Below the pieces are notes generated by a model, which was given only the letters and a program-made list of their open reading frames with translations, was not told the DNA's origin and made no database searches. Both the position numbers and the translations under genes were made by a program. From positions 21,309,154 to 21,373,153 of the forward strand of contig CM119263.1 in the NCBI GenBank assembly GCA_051294375.1: DNA of 64,000 bases, given 5' to 3'. Origin of the DNA: Paraspadella gotoi. Lineage: Eukaryota; Chaetognatha. This document shows positions 11,301-25,800 of this stretch, one piece after another. How positions within the stretch are numbered: the stretch's first letter is position 1; every line of letters begins with the position of its first letter.

Positions 11301-14300
11301 CAAAAAATATTTGAATCAATATGACACATATGATTTTAAAAAACTTTTTTGATGAGAAGCTATATCTAAATTTTAATATAAATAAAAATACACACTTTTA
11401 TAATTTTCAATTAAAAAAAATTATAACAATATCCAATTGTAAACAATTTTAACATTTTTTGTTTTTATTTTATTTTTTAAAATTATATATACTTATTTTT
11501 TTTATCAGTCGCTGCTTTTTCTGATTTGTCTAAAAACAAGGTCAACTCCATAGCGGTTGGATTATGGTTATTATTGCATCAATATTTGGTTATCATCGCA
11601 GCAATATTTGGTTGAAATAAATAGTTCTGTAACTACAATTTAGGTCGTTATAATCTAACCTGCATCTTTTTATATGGATAAATATTGAGCAATTAATCAT
11701 TGTGCATTTAAGATTTTTTCATTAATTTTCTTGGATAGTAACGTCTGGAGAGATCACTATACTTTTAAATTATTTTTTTTTTGGTTAGGATTTGAATCTG
11801 TCAAAAGTTAAAAGCAATACAAGACTTAGGACAAGGCAAGGATGGGGCCTCAGATGGAGGACAAAAAGGTTCAAATACGGAAAAGAGGCTCGAAACAATA
11901 AGAGTCCAAATTCGGACGAAAAAGTCGAGATTCGGAAAAGCGGAACGAATATTCGGAAAGTTGGAAAAATTCCAGGGAGTCTCCATTGGATGCAAAAAAC
12001 CTTGGGACAGAGAAAGAGAGAAACCCAAGTCAGACCCGCCCAGAGATAAAACAAAGATAGAAGAGAGGGAGGAGACAAACTAATTTTATTTTAATATTTT
12101 CTGTTATACTTAATTTTAATATGATATACATCAAACTAATCTTCCAAATAAAAAAATTATCGATTAGAATTTTTTTTTCACCTCACCTCCCATACTACGC
12201 GAAAGTCTTTTTTCTCGACTCGAAGTAATTCACAATATTCCCGCGTCACGATTGTGGCGTCGCGAGGAGCGTCGTTCAGTATGGAGTCACCAAAAGAACA
12301 ACCCGCGCCCAACTGGCACACGTTCAGCGGATTCTGTTTGTAAAAAAATGGGGGAAAATATTATTTATATTTCCATGACAAAAATTTGAAAAAAAAAAAA
12401 CGGTTTTGAGAATACCTTATCCTTAAACTCTATACCGCTTTCTAAAGTGTATTTCGCTCTCCTTCTCATGATAGCGAAAAATGTTTGAGGATTATTGTTT
12501 TCAACGAGGTTAACATCTCAAACGAAGCGAATGATAACCAAATTTCGAGTCAAGAGTTATTATAAGAGATCATGAAAGAATTCCATTGTGGTCGACCAAC
12601 TGCGCTTTTTTTAAAAAAAAGTTCAGTGCTTTCTAAAAAAAACTGTTTGACTAGGCACAATTCACAGTCACTAAAATTACCACGAGTAAATTTAAGAGTA
12701 AAAACTTTTTAAAAAAATACTAGAAAAGTGTATTCTAAAAATAAGACTTCATCAAAAATAAGTTTTTTGATAATAGAACATCTAAAGTTATAAAACAGTA
12801 GAATATTGAGATAGGAGTAATTAAACAAAAAAATAAATCAAAATAAATATGTTCAGACAATACTATGTTGCATTATGCTGGTGCGACAGTTTCGAGCGTA
12901 ACATAGGTAAAAAGCAGAATATTAGATTTTTCAATAGATGAAAACCAGGAAACCCGAAAATGTATGTATTAAAACGATAAAATATAAAAATCCCCCAAAA
13001 GTCAATCCCCGAAAAAGATCAATACTGTTTCCATTAATACTTGAATATGATCTTTTGAACCTGATATTCGAAATTCCGAAACCATCAAACAATACTAACT
13101 AGAAAAAAATAATTATTTATAATATATATATATATATTCATAATAATAATACATTACATTTACTATATTTAGTTTATACTAATTTGCGCATTGTATCGTG
13201 TAATTAAAAAAACACGATAACTCTCAGAATAACACGTTTGACAAACTTTTTCGACAAAAAGAAAGAAAGAAGTTTTCAAACATTCGTCAAGATTCGTTCC
13301 AGAGGCGACTTTGATTTTCCCTCTTCTTCCTCCCCTTCCCCTCTTCCTCCTCTTCCTCCTCCGTCCAACTCCTTCCCGTACAACGCTTGTCGTCCCAAGT
13401 AAGCCTCTCGCTTGAGGCCGAGCCGGACGTCGTCGGGCACGTCGGGCACGACCCAGGCAAGGGCGTCGCGGACGAAGTAGACCACGTGTTCGAAGACGAG
13501 GACGAAGACGACTTTGGCCAACATCACGTGGAACCAGGTGGTCGTCCGAGCGTAGGAGGATGAGGAGGGGGAGCGGTAGTCGCGGTAGAAGCAGGTGCCG
13601 TTAGGAGGCTTTGGACGGGGGGTGGAGTGGATGGTTGTGGAGTGGAATGAAAGGGGATGAGATGAAGATTAGAATTATACCATGATGGAAAAAAAAATTG
13701 TCGCGGTTTGAAAATATCGGTTAATTTCATTGTTAAAAATATTTTTTGGCCATTAAATAGGTTTTATTATGTAATATGACTTCCTGAGGACTGAATAAAA
13801 ATATTATTTTCTAATAGCATGAAATTATTTATTGCATACAATTACTTCCAAAAGAGGTTGTCTCTAACTGTTTTCACCTCTTTTTGATCAAGAGGAATAC
13901 TAATATCATTATTAATATTATATCTCTGACATAATATTTTTTATCAGATTTTGGGCAAAAATTGGTTTTTGGCAAGCAGTAAAAAGGATTGATCCGCTAT
14001 AAAGTAAACCAGTGCATAATAGGATTTTGGATTGTTTTTCCCTTCAACAAAATCTTTTTTTTTTGGACTTGTTTGATACTTCGTTCAGATATATCCCTAA
14101 TGGTAAAAAAGTCCTGTTCTCATTATTGACCACAAAGTTGGCCAGAAAATTTTAACAATCAAAAATATATGCAACATGCAAAGAAGATTTTTTTCCCAAT
14201 TATTATCGTTATTTTACCATGATAGAGAAAAAAATTGTCGCGGTTACTTTCCAGCTATTTTTTGACATTTTAATTTGAAAAATAAAAAATAAAACTTACA

Positions 14301-17128
14301 TATCATCAACAGATATAAGACTGCAGCTCTCCTCGCACCATATTCTCCACCATGGAAGCAGGAGACTCAACCATCAGCAGCCTAGGCAGGAAACGAAGCC
14401 CACGAGGCTCACCGGACTATGGACCGAACAATAGAGGCTCTTTCAAGCTCTATGACCACAACAGGCCTAAAAACAGACTCAGTTTGGCAATACTTCAATG
14501 ATATTGAGAAACTTTGGCCTTTTGTGATTCATATGAGCTGTGTCTCATTTATGTACGACAAAAAATACAAAAATTCCATGCACTTTTTTATTAATTTCCG
14601 GTTCTTTTTTATTACTTTTTGAAAGGAAATTAACCAACTTTTCCAAACCGCGACAATTTTTTTTTCCATCATGGTACAAATCTCAAGGATCTTACAGTGT
14701 TTAAAAGCATGACCTATTTACAGCTCATTAACTCCTCAACCACCGCCCCTCACTCCCGCCCCCAACCTCACCTCCACGCCCCCCTCCGGCCGAGTCGCCG
14801 CCGTGAAACTCGTCGCGTTAAATTCTGAGAGGGAGAATCTCGTGAATCCGACGAGGGCGCCGCCGCCGGACGTGAGGCGAAAGTAGAGGCTTTCGACGAA
14901 GTTGGAGGTGAAGGCGATGACGAGGGCGTTGGTGATGACGGCGAGATTGGCGATCGAGGAGAGGATGGCGAACCATGCGCCAATGTTGCGGACGAGTTGG
15001 GGGCGTGGCCGGCGGAGACTGAGGGTTTCAATATATGGTTTAAAATAATTAAAGAAACGTTAAATACAGACATACAGAAATATACAGAGATATATAGTAG
15101 AGTATGAAAAAATCAAGATTACTTTTATAACTACTAAATTAAAATTAATATTACAATCATTCAAAAAATGAATATACTTTAAAATGCTACTTAAATGATA
15201 AATGTTAGTCATAATAGAATATTAATATATTTATTTTTTAAATAGAATGATACGTTTTGGTGAATTTGTTGGCGTCGAGTCTAATCTCGATCACGTTGTT
15301 GATGAGAGCGAAGACGGGCGCCAAGGGGAAGGCCGTGACAAAAAGAGTCACGAAACCGAATTGGATCACCTGAGGGGAAAGAGAGGGTGAGTAAAGGAAT
15401 AAATCACGAGACCGAATAGATGTGTTGATAAGTGGGCTGTTTGTTTATTTAATGATTAAATATTTTTTAAATTGGTTGTGCAAATTTAATAATTAAGCTA
15501 TATATAAAATCAAAAATCAACCCCACTGACTAACCATCTCCAAATACTCGTCGAACAGCCCCAACTCCCCGACGTCCGTCAGCGCCAAGTCGCTCTCCCA
15601 TCGCGTCTTCGTCTCGACCTTGACGCCACCGTCTCCAGTCACCGGCGCCACCTCCGCCGACTTGCGACGACAGCGCCACTCGCGCCACCAACTCCGAATC
15701 AGCGGAATTCGCGGCTGTAGAAATTCGAGAAAGTTCATGAAGATCTGTTTGCCGACCATGATTATGAACATTTGGATGAAGAGTTCGAGCAGGCAGCCGG
15801 CAGGGTCGCAGGCGTCGTAGCGTGCTGGGGAGACGGCCTGAAAAGGGGGTGAAGATGAGGGGGTTGGTGGAGCTACTTAGTGTCAACAGAGTAAATATTG
15901 TGAAAAAATCCTAAAAGAATAGTGATCTCGATAGACGAGAGGAGGAAATAAAGTAATAAAAAAAGAAAGAAAAAAATTTATGCGATGATAACCAATAACC
16001 AATAATTGATGCGATGATAACCAAATGATTGATGCGATGATAACCAAATGATTGATGTGATGATAGTCATTCATTGATGGATGATAATCATTCATTGATG
16101 CGATGATAGTCATTCATTGACTGGATGAATCATTCATCGTAAATAAAACAAACAAATGCGTGTATGAGTGAGAGTGAAAGAGAAAGAGAGAGGGAAAGAA
16201 AGAGAGAGAGAGAAAGAAAGAGAAAAAACGTGACGCAGAGGCAGACAACGACGATGACGACGTCACAAAGAAGTAAAAGCGATCCAAAATCGAGATAACA
16301 AACAAACTCGTGTATGAGTGAGAGAGAGAGTGAGAGAGAGAGACAGAGACAGAGAGAGACAGAGACAGAGAGTGTACAAACACTTGCGGGTTCGTGCGAC
16401 TTCAAAATAGGGAATTTAATTTGACACCGTTTCCAAACATAAAACGTATTCCGACTAAATCTTGGAGCCATAAAATAAATCCACAAAAATCTCGGATGTA
16501 AATTTGATATTTTGTATTGAGAAAAAAAAGCGGAATAAATGGCGATAAAAAAGTTTTTAGAAGGAAAAAAATAATCAGAGAGAGAGAGAGAAAGATAGAG
16601 AGAAGCTGGACAGCCGCTGGACCGCCGCTGCAAAGCTGACCTCTTTTAAAACGAATATGAATAGGGTCGAATTCCTTTCCTTTCTATAAATAAATATTAA
16701 AAAATAAATATTTTGGTATAGAGCCATATAAGAAAATTTTTGTACATTGAAAGTATTCTTAAAAATGTATAAATTTTTGTGTTTTCACACTAAATTTTTG
16801 ACTCACCTCATTGAGAGGGGCTACCCCTATTCAGAAGAAAATAAGAGAAAAAGAGAGCAACATATAATTAAATGAGAAAGAGAAAGTAACATATAATTAA
16901 AAGAGAAAGAGAGAAGCTTGACAGCCGCTGGAAAGCCGCTGGACAGCCGCTGCAGAGGTTTTTACACGAATCAGAAGAAACAGCAACGGAAAAAAGAGAG
17001 AGAGAGATAGCGACATAAAATTAAAAAAGAGAGAGAAGCTGAATAGCCCCTTTACTTGTCCATGAAACAGCAGTACCTATGGCGCTAGTGGTAGCGCGAG
17101 TTCCTCACAACATAAAGGATTCGGGTTC

Positions 17129-17159
<31 letters not shown>

Positions 17160-20100
17160 GGGAGTAGTCCTTGTGTGTAACGGCCGGTGAACTGCTCGCG
17201 TCATCGTCTTCTACATTGGTGAGCCCACAATATAAATAAATTTTTTTTTTTTTTTAAAGAGGGGGAGAAAGATAGCAAGAGAAAGAGAGAGAGAGAGAAA
17301 GAAGCTGGACAAACCCTGCAGAGCCGGAACTCGTTTTTAGACAAAGCAGTGACGGAGAAAAAGAGAGAGAGAGAGCGACATATAATTAAAAGAGAGATAG
17401 AGCGACATATAATTAAAACGTTTTTGTTTTGTAAATAAAACATAAACAAATATGAATATTGATATGAAACATGACAATTTCAAAGATCTTGATGATTAGA
17501 AGCCATATCTAAATTTTCAACTCCCTATGATATCACACTTTCTATAGCCATGATGGTAAAAAAGCGTGACGCAGACGCCGCCGCCGACGACGACGACGAC
17601 ACAAAGAAGCTGGGCCTTCGCTTAATCTCGCCAAGACGGGCCTTGGCGCCTTTACAAGTGTACAACTATCAAAAATATATTTATAAATTTGTTTGATTGA
17701 TATTTGACTTGGTAGAAGTTGAGTTGACAATCCGGTAAAGTGAGGCCACTAATTAAGCTTCACTCACCGACTCAAAGTCTGACTCACAACTCACGTGAAG
17801 CTCGTCGGAATCTTGAAAAAATTCGTGAAATCGTCCTTTAAAGAAGGCGATGTAAAAGATCGACGCATAAAAGTTGACGAACTGAAAGCAAAACATTTTG
17901 ACGGTAAAGGAATCTTCGTAATCCTTGTCAGTTCGCTGATTCTCCATCCGGGTCAACTTCAGGGCGAGGATCCCGTAGAACTTGTTGAGGATCATGATGA
18001 AGACGAGATTGAGTGTGGCCGAAGTAATCGTCACCAGGATCTTGGAATACTCCACCACCTGAAGGACCTAAGAAGAGGGTAGTAAATTTATGATTAATAC
18101 CCTATATCTAGGCTTAATAGTGAGTGCTAAATACTAGCATTTATTTTGGTTTGTGTTTCATTCGAAGAATGGGTATTTTTAAATCGCCAAAACAAAACAA
18201 ATACTTAAAAAATAGTTTGTTTAAAAAAAATTTCTCAAGGACTCTTCAAAAAATCAAACAAAAATTTCGTCTTTTATTTAATAAATTATCAGGAAGAAGC
18301 ACAATAAAAATAATTTTATAGCAAGATGCATATTATATTTTTTGTTCAATTTTTTTAACGAAAATTAATGCGGAGATGATAATCGATATCTCTTAAATTA
18401 ATAATGTATCTGAGGCCTGAGTTAAGTCGCCTCACTTATATAGATTGATCTATCGTTTTAACTCCATCCGAGTCATCAATCCGAAATGACCTTACCCCAA
18501 ATTCACCTCCTCACCCACTCGTCCTCACCTCTTTGTCCGTTGCTTCCTTCCGCAGCTGCCAAAACGCGACCCGCACGGCCCCGCGATAAACGATGACGCC
18601 GACGATGGCGACGAGGACGCAAATGACGGCGAGAACAACGACGGCGACGCCGGAGAGATAACGCGGTAGGCGCGCCCAGGGCGGGAAGTAGGGCTCGAGG
18701 ACGTGGGTGACTGGATTTCGGCGTCTCTCGCGACAGCGCGCCTCAAAATCGGGGCGGAAGCTGGAAAAGCGGATAAGGGATGAGTTGGGTAGGTAAATTT
18801 AAAACAAAATCTTACCCAAACAAACGTTATACCAACGTTATACCAAAGTAAATCAACCCGAACCAACTAATAACCATAAAAAAAATTTTAAAAAAACGGA
18901 AAAAAATAGCCAAAACTGATCCAAAACACAACCAAAACAAACAACTGACTTGCTCTCGTCCTCGAAATCCTCGAGGAGATCCCATTGATAGGCGATCCTC
19001 GCCTGACGTCTTTTCCAAAACTCGAGAAACAAAACTGACCAGACGGACATAAAGAAACAAAAGACAATCGTGAATTCGTTGTCGACAAGATGGACCAGTT
19101 TCGAGTAGAAGCAGGAATTCTATGATAATCGAGAAGAAAAAAAATTAAATTCCAAAATCCAAATGACTAAAAATAAAGAATGAATAAATACACAAATGCA
19201 AAATAAATCAATCAATCAATCAATCAATCGAACCTGCAATTTCCAAAAAGGGCAGAATGGCTCCCTGCACTGGGGACACATTATGAGATTCCCGTCGACG
19301 GAGTCATCGCAAATCTCGCGCGAGGCGACGGAGGATTCCAGCGTTGCAACTCCGTAAGCCGTCGCCGCCAGCCCCAGCAGCGCCGCGGGAAAGAGGAAGC
19401 GCGTGTAGAATCCCAACCAGGCGAAGTAGACGGCGACTTTCTCGCCAAAGTATCTTGGCAGATTGAAGAGACATGGACAATAGAGTGATGTGAAAATGAT
19501 AAAATTTTAGAAAATTAAAATTTAACATATAAAACATGAACATAAAAACTATTAAAAATACTTTGGTAAATTTATTTTTTAATTTTATACATTAGTGGTC
19601 ACCAGTGAGCTATATTTATATATAGTAATAAGTATATAATAGGCTAAAATTTTAAAATGCAAATTTTCAAATTTTAAGACCGATTTTCAATTTCCAGCTT
19701 AAAAATATAGTTTTTTGTAATTTTAACCTACTTAATAACATATTTTTTGAAAAAGATTTATATTCTTTTATCAACTTTTAATGAGGAATCTAAATCTGTT
19801 CTCAGAATTTAAAAAAAAAAATTTTGAAATTTTGACATTATATAAGGGTAGTACTATATACAAAATAAGCTGACTGGGCTACTATATTTATAAAAAAAAA
19901 TAACTACAGATTAGTATTCACTAATATGATAGTTTTCACGATATAACTGCTAAATTTCAATTCCAAACTTTCACTTCACCCTAATGGACAATCAGAATAT
20001 TTATCATTTTCAATTTTACTATGTATACATTCAAGGCGCTAAAATCATTCCAGAATCTTCTTCCTCTTCCGGAATCCTCTTCCTTTCTGAATTTTTATTC

Positions 20101-22338
20101 ATCTGTGATGATATATTTAAATAATAAATCGTTCCACCACATACTTTCTGACGAGATTCAATGGTTGCCGCTTGTAGAAATATTTGAAGTTGCCCCAAGT
20201 GTGATAGAGACGTTCACGGTCAGAGATAGGGACGCCGGAGAGCGTGGTGTCGGATGCTAACGACGCCGCGACGCCGGTCGACGGTGACGCCGGAGCTGGG
20301 ACGATGGCGGCGTTGAACGCCTCTCCGTCGTGAAGAGAGAAAGCGGCGCTAAAATCGCCGATGTTAATCAACTGTTCGATTCCGATTTTTCGCTCCTGAA
20401 AATCCGAGGTTGGGTTCAAAGATAATTATTACAAGGAAGACTTTTGACTTGAGCTTATACATAATTTACACACAATTAATACATTATACAGTAATACATA
20501 ATTTATACCTAATTCATATTTTTGATAAAACTATGGAGAGATATGCGATATTTGTAACTAATTGTAACAGTTTTTGATATTTAAAAAACAATTTACTTAT
20601 TGTACTTATTTTAGTTTCTCTATTTATTTCAGCTACATTACATAGCTCTATAGTCTATACTCATCAACGCCCAGGGAACAAAACAATACTGTAAAAAAAC
20701 GTTAGAATTTAGAAAAAGAATTAAAGGGTTTTCGGCGAAACTTAGTGATTTTTAAAAGTGATTTTGCGTCTCGTATCGTCAGCGCCTCGCATCGCATCGC
20801 GCCATCTCATATCTCTCGTCTCTGTAGCGTCGCCGTTTTACCTTACCCTACCAACGTATTTTTTACAGCAGGTTTTACTGTAAAAACAAATTTACAAGTT
20901 AAAACTCAATTATAGATTGGTTTAAGAAAATACAATAATATGCAAATGAAATTAATCGTTTATTATAAAAATTTAAAACCAAAATCATCCCGGTGAAGTC
21001 AACGGCCAACATCCTAAAAAACTCCGCCCATGCCTTACCTTTTCCTCCTCTTGGTAAGGTGCCCTCGCCAAGGCGTCGTACACCAGCCGCACCCGCTGAG
21101 CCGACGAGAAAAAGTTTTCTTCGTCGAGAATCCGGAAAACGTCGGCATTTTGTCGATCAAAAGCGAGGGTGTAATAGTCGGTCTCGCGCTCCTCGGGAAC
21201 GAGGCGCGGGTCCACGTCGAAGGCCGCGTCGATTCGCCGCAGCGCGCGACGGATGGCCTCGCGGCAAAGCAGCGCGCTGCAGCAGCACTCTTCCGCTTGA
21301 ATGAGGTCGTCGTCGAATATGGCGTCGTCGTCGGAGAGACGAATCGGCATCTTCAATCGGAGCATCTCCGCGCGGAGGCAGAGGACCTTGAACGTAAGTT
21401 AAATGTGAATTTTTTTTGTGTGTGTGTCGACCTGCATTGTGAACTCGCTGCGATTACACCCGTACCGTATCCGAATGCGATGAGGTCAATCTCGCCCATC
21501 CACATCCTCATCTCACCTCAAAAGGCGCGTGGACTTTGACGAACTCTTCGCCCGTCTCTGCCTTCGCCGACTCCACCTGAAGCCCGAAGCGGCTCGTCAA
21601 CGTCTCCAGAAAAAAACGGCGTCGTCTGCTTCTCTTCTTTTCCTCTTCCTTGTTGTTATCTTTTATGAAAACCAAAATGTAATCGATCTTTCGAACCCCG
21701 TCGTCGAAACGAACGCCGGTTTTGACTGCGTCGGGGGCGCCTTTGCCGACAGTGGCGGCGCCTGTGATGCCATCAACGGCGTCGGAAAGAAGTTGTGCGG
21801 GAAGATCAAAGTCGCTGCGGTAAGGGTCGTCGAGGGAGGCGGCGTCGCGAGATGCGGCGTCGTCGGCGTCGTCCGCGAGGTATGCAGCGTTGAATTGGGC
21901 GCCGCCGCCCGCCTGACGAGACATCTGTTGGGAAAAATCTAAATCAAAAACAAAACGCTAAGAAATAGATAAAATTATAAAAACTATAGACGAGATGAAT
22001 TATCAAATTATAAATATTTATATACGAACCTCAGAGAGTAACAAAAAATAACATTTTAAAATGTTATCGATAAAAAAATCAGCGTTCAGAAAAACAAAAT
22101 TCAGAAAAAAAAGGTCCACACGTCGGAACCACATGGAGCGAAGTGATGGACAGACGACTCGTGGTCGATCCGGAGTTCAGCATCTGGTTAATGATGTCCC
22201 GGATAAGATTTCTTCTAATCCGTAGGACTTATCTTTTCGATTCAAATGGACGAAATTTCATGTCAAAAAAATCTTAAAAGCATATAGGATCGAGCCTGCC
22301 TTTGATGATAACCAATTCATTGACGAGATGAGCCAATT

Positions 22339-22387
<49 letters not shown>

Positions 22388-22402
22388 AGAGAGAGAGAGA
22401 GA

Positions 22403-22441
<39 letters not shown>

Positions 22442-22623
22442 GCTGGACAGACGCTGCAAAGCCGGAACTCGTTTTTAGACAAATCAGAAGAAGCAGTGAT
22501 TTTGTATTGAGAAAAAAGCGCGGAATAAATGGCGATAATAAAAGTTTTTAGAAGGAAAAAAATAATCATAATTTTTCAAAAAACGAACGATCACGCAAGA
22601 GATCGTACAGAGAGAGACAGAGA

Positions 22624-22655
<32 letters not shown>

Positions 22656-22761
22656 CAGAGAGAGACAGAGAGAGAGAGAGAGAAAGAATATGGACGGACG
22701 CTACTGAGCCGGAACTCGTTTACTCGTTTACTCGTCGCCTAGTGACGGTAGTGAAAAAAAA

Positions 22762-22818
<57 letters not shown>

Positions 22819-25800
22819 AGTTGGACAGTTTTCCCGCCAACGAGACGCATTATTAGGTCACTCTCGTTTACATCGGTTATCCGTTGCCTCGCAACGGCGG
22901 CGTCATCTCGGTCAAGTTGATTTTTAGTCGGTTCTGCTTATCAGCAGATCCCGACTCTATAATTCACTTTGTCCGTCCGTCGGTCCGTCCATCCTACCTT
23001 AGCAAAAAACACCATTTACTCATGATTGGATGGATGGATTTGAATGAAATTTTGTGTGTTGGTAGGGAAGTGTGTGATTGAGCTGGATATGATGTTTCGA
23101 TGGAATCGTCCAAGTGGAAATGAGTTTAAATGGAAAAAACAAAAAAATATATTTCACTAACACCAATTGCTCATGAGTGGATGGGGCGATTGACTTTGAA
23201 TTAAGCTGGAAATCAAGTTTCGATGGAATTGTCTTAGTGGAAATGAGTTTAAATAGAAAAAACAAAAAACCTGTTTCATTAATTGATTATGCTTCTTTTT
23301 CCTTTTATATCAAAAGTAAATGCAGGATGTATTAATTAATGAAATAATTAATCAATTAGTCAATTAATTAATAAATAATTAATTAATCAGTCAATAAATC
23401 AAGTCAATCATTATTGGCATTATTCTCATCGTCGTCATTGCTTTTGTCGTGGTTAGTGACGAAAAGACCTAAAAACAAACAATTAATTAACTTGAATAAT
23501 TTAATTATTAATCAATTATTTACCGATAATGATCGTGGGCAGATCCGACATTGTTTGCTCAAACTTGTTTTTATACACGTATGGTGGACTAAAATCCACC
23601 AACCGTTCTTCAGCGGCCATTGGTGCCGGAGGCAAGTCATTCGCCTCCCAAAACAAAGGTCCGGGTTCTAGCCCGGTGGTCGCCTAACAGTTAAGAGGGA
23701 CCGGGCGCTTAACCCGCCTGTAACACGGTGTTACAGCCTGATCCGAAGCTCAGGGACTGCTTATATTGAACGGTTCTGTCACTAACACATAACAATAATT
23801 ACTGTCTCTTCACACGTAACATTTCCGTTGCCATCGAAACGCGTTATTAGGTCATGTTCCTCGACATTGTTTACTCGTTGCCCCGCAACGGCCACGAAAT
23901 CAAGGTCAAGTAAGTTATTCGTCACTTTTTCTAAAAAAAATCAATGAAAATCTCAGATATAAATTTGGGATTTTTGAGAAAAAAGCGCGGAATAAATGGC
24001 GATAATAAAAGTTTTTATAAGGAAGAAAATAATTAGAATTTTTCAAAAAACGAACGTACAGAGTGAGAGAGAGAGAGAGAGAGAGACAAAGAAAGCTGGA
24101 CAGCCGCTGGAATGCCGCAGTACAGACACAGCAGAACCTGAACTCAATTTTAAACAATTCAGAAAAGGCAGCGCATGACAAATATAACACATATATAATT
24201 TAAAGAAATAAATGAAAAGTCAAAAAATGTTAAAATGGTTTACAATTGGAAATTGTTACAATTTTTTCCTATCATAGATTGTAAAATATTTTATTTTATT
24301 TGTATTAAAATTAAGATATAGCTTCTCATTAAAAAGGTCTTTTGATTTGTAAATTAGATTAAATCATTTCTATTATAATGAGTACTATAATCTCATTTGC
24401 ATATTGCAGTAAATGATAATGAAGTGGAAATTCAAATAAAAAATCCAAATGTAATATAAAAATTTTAAAGCTATTTCAAGATGAGAAGCCATATCTAAAT
24501 GATATCGCACATTTCATCGTAATTCATAATAATTTTTATCTAAAAAAAAATGGTAAGTCCCAGCGAAAACTATAAAAGCGTAGTAGTTTTTATAAAAATA
24601 CAGCGTGACGCCGACGACAACGACGACGACGACGACGACGTTACACAGAAGCTCAACCTAAACTTACTCGAGCCCTCACCGGCTTCGCCGGCAGGCTCGA
24701 TAAAGAATTAAGAACTTTTCCCGTCGAAGTTTGGTTGCTTAAATTTGTTTCCAAGATAAGTTGAACCGGGTCCTTCGCTTCGTTGTCATGAGCCGGGATG
24801 TATTTTTTTTTTTCAATTAAAAAAATAATCGTCAATATTCGATGAGAAATTAAGAAAAATCGTTACGCAATTATAATACCAACTGTACTTTGTAGTAAAA
24901 AGTAAAAGGAACCAGAATAAAATATTTAACTCCTAACTAAACTAATAACAGTTTTTTTAAAATACTTTTTAAAATGAAATTTAAATTTGGAAAATGAAAG
25001 TGAAAACAATAGACTCATCGGAAAGCGAGAAATCTGAAAGTCACAAAAGAGAGACAAATGAGGACATTGAAGAGCCAACACGAAAAAAGTAAAAAAAGTA
25101 AAAAACAAGTTTGAGCAAACAATGTCGGATCTGCTCACGATCATTAGCGCTATTTAATTATTTAATACAAACTATATAAACTAAAAAAATATTTTAATTA
25201 ATAAATTAATTAATTTTATCCGAAATGTTTTTAGATCTTTTCGTCACTGAACACGACAAAAGCAACGACAACGATGATGGCGACGACGACAATAATGCCG
25301 TTAACGATTGTCTTGATTGATTGATTAATTGATTAAAAAGTAATTAATTTATAAATAAATTGATTGATAGAATAATTAATTAATAGATAACTAAATAAAT
25401 TGATTGATTGAATAATTAATTGATTGAATAATTAATTGATTGATTAATTGACCGATTAATTAATTATTTATTAATTAATTAACTAATTGATTAATTCACT
25501 GATTATTTATTTGATTAATTAATACATTGTGGCAGCAAGACTTAAAGTTGCCTCACTGCTGTCCATCCTCGTCTCAATGGCTGAGCAGGCTAAATCATCT
25601 CATTCCATCCGTGTGTCCCGGGTTCAATCCCTGGGTATCCCGGTTCTGACTTAAATGTGACGGTGCCGGTATAAACATGCCAGTGACAGGAGGCGGTCAC
25701 TGAGGGTCCGCAGCCCCTACACCAGTTGGTGAGATACCCCGCGCCCCGGTTATCACAGACTATCCTCCCGTTGCCATAACATCTTGCATATATATTTAAT

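Noticed and set aside
22130-22220. An upstream anoctamin exon (frame reading [20 protein letters not shown])
   Set aside because: Open and of reasonable composition, but no family motif and no clear splice pair linking it to the exon at 21924.
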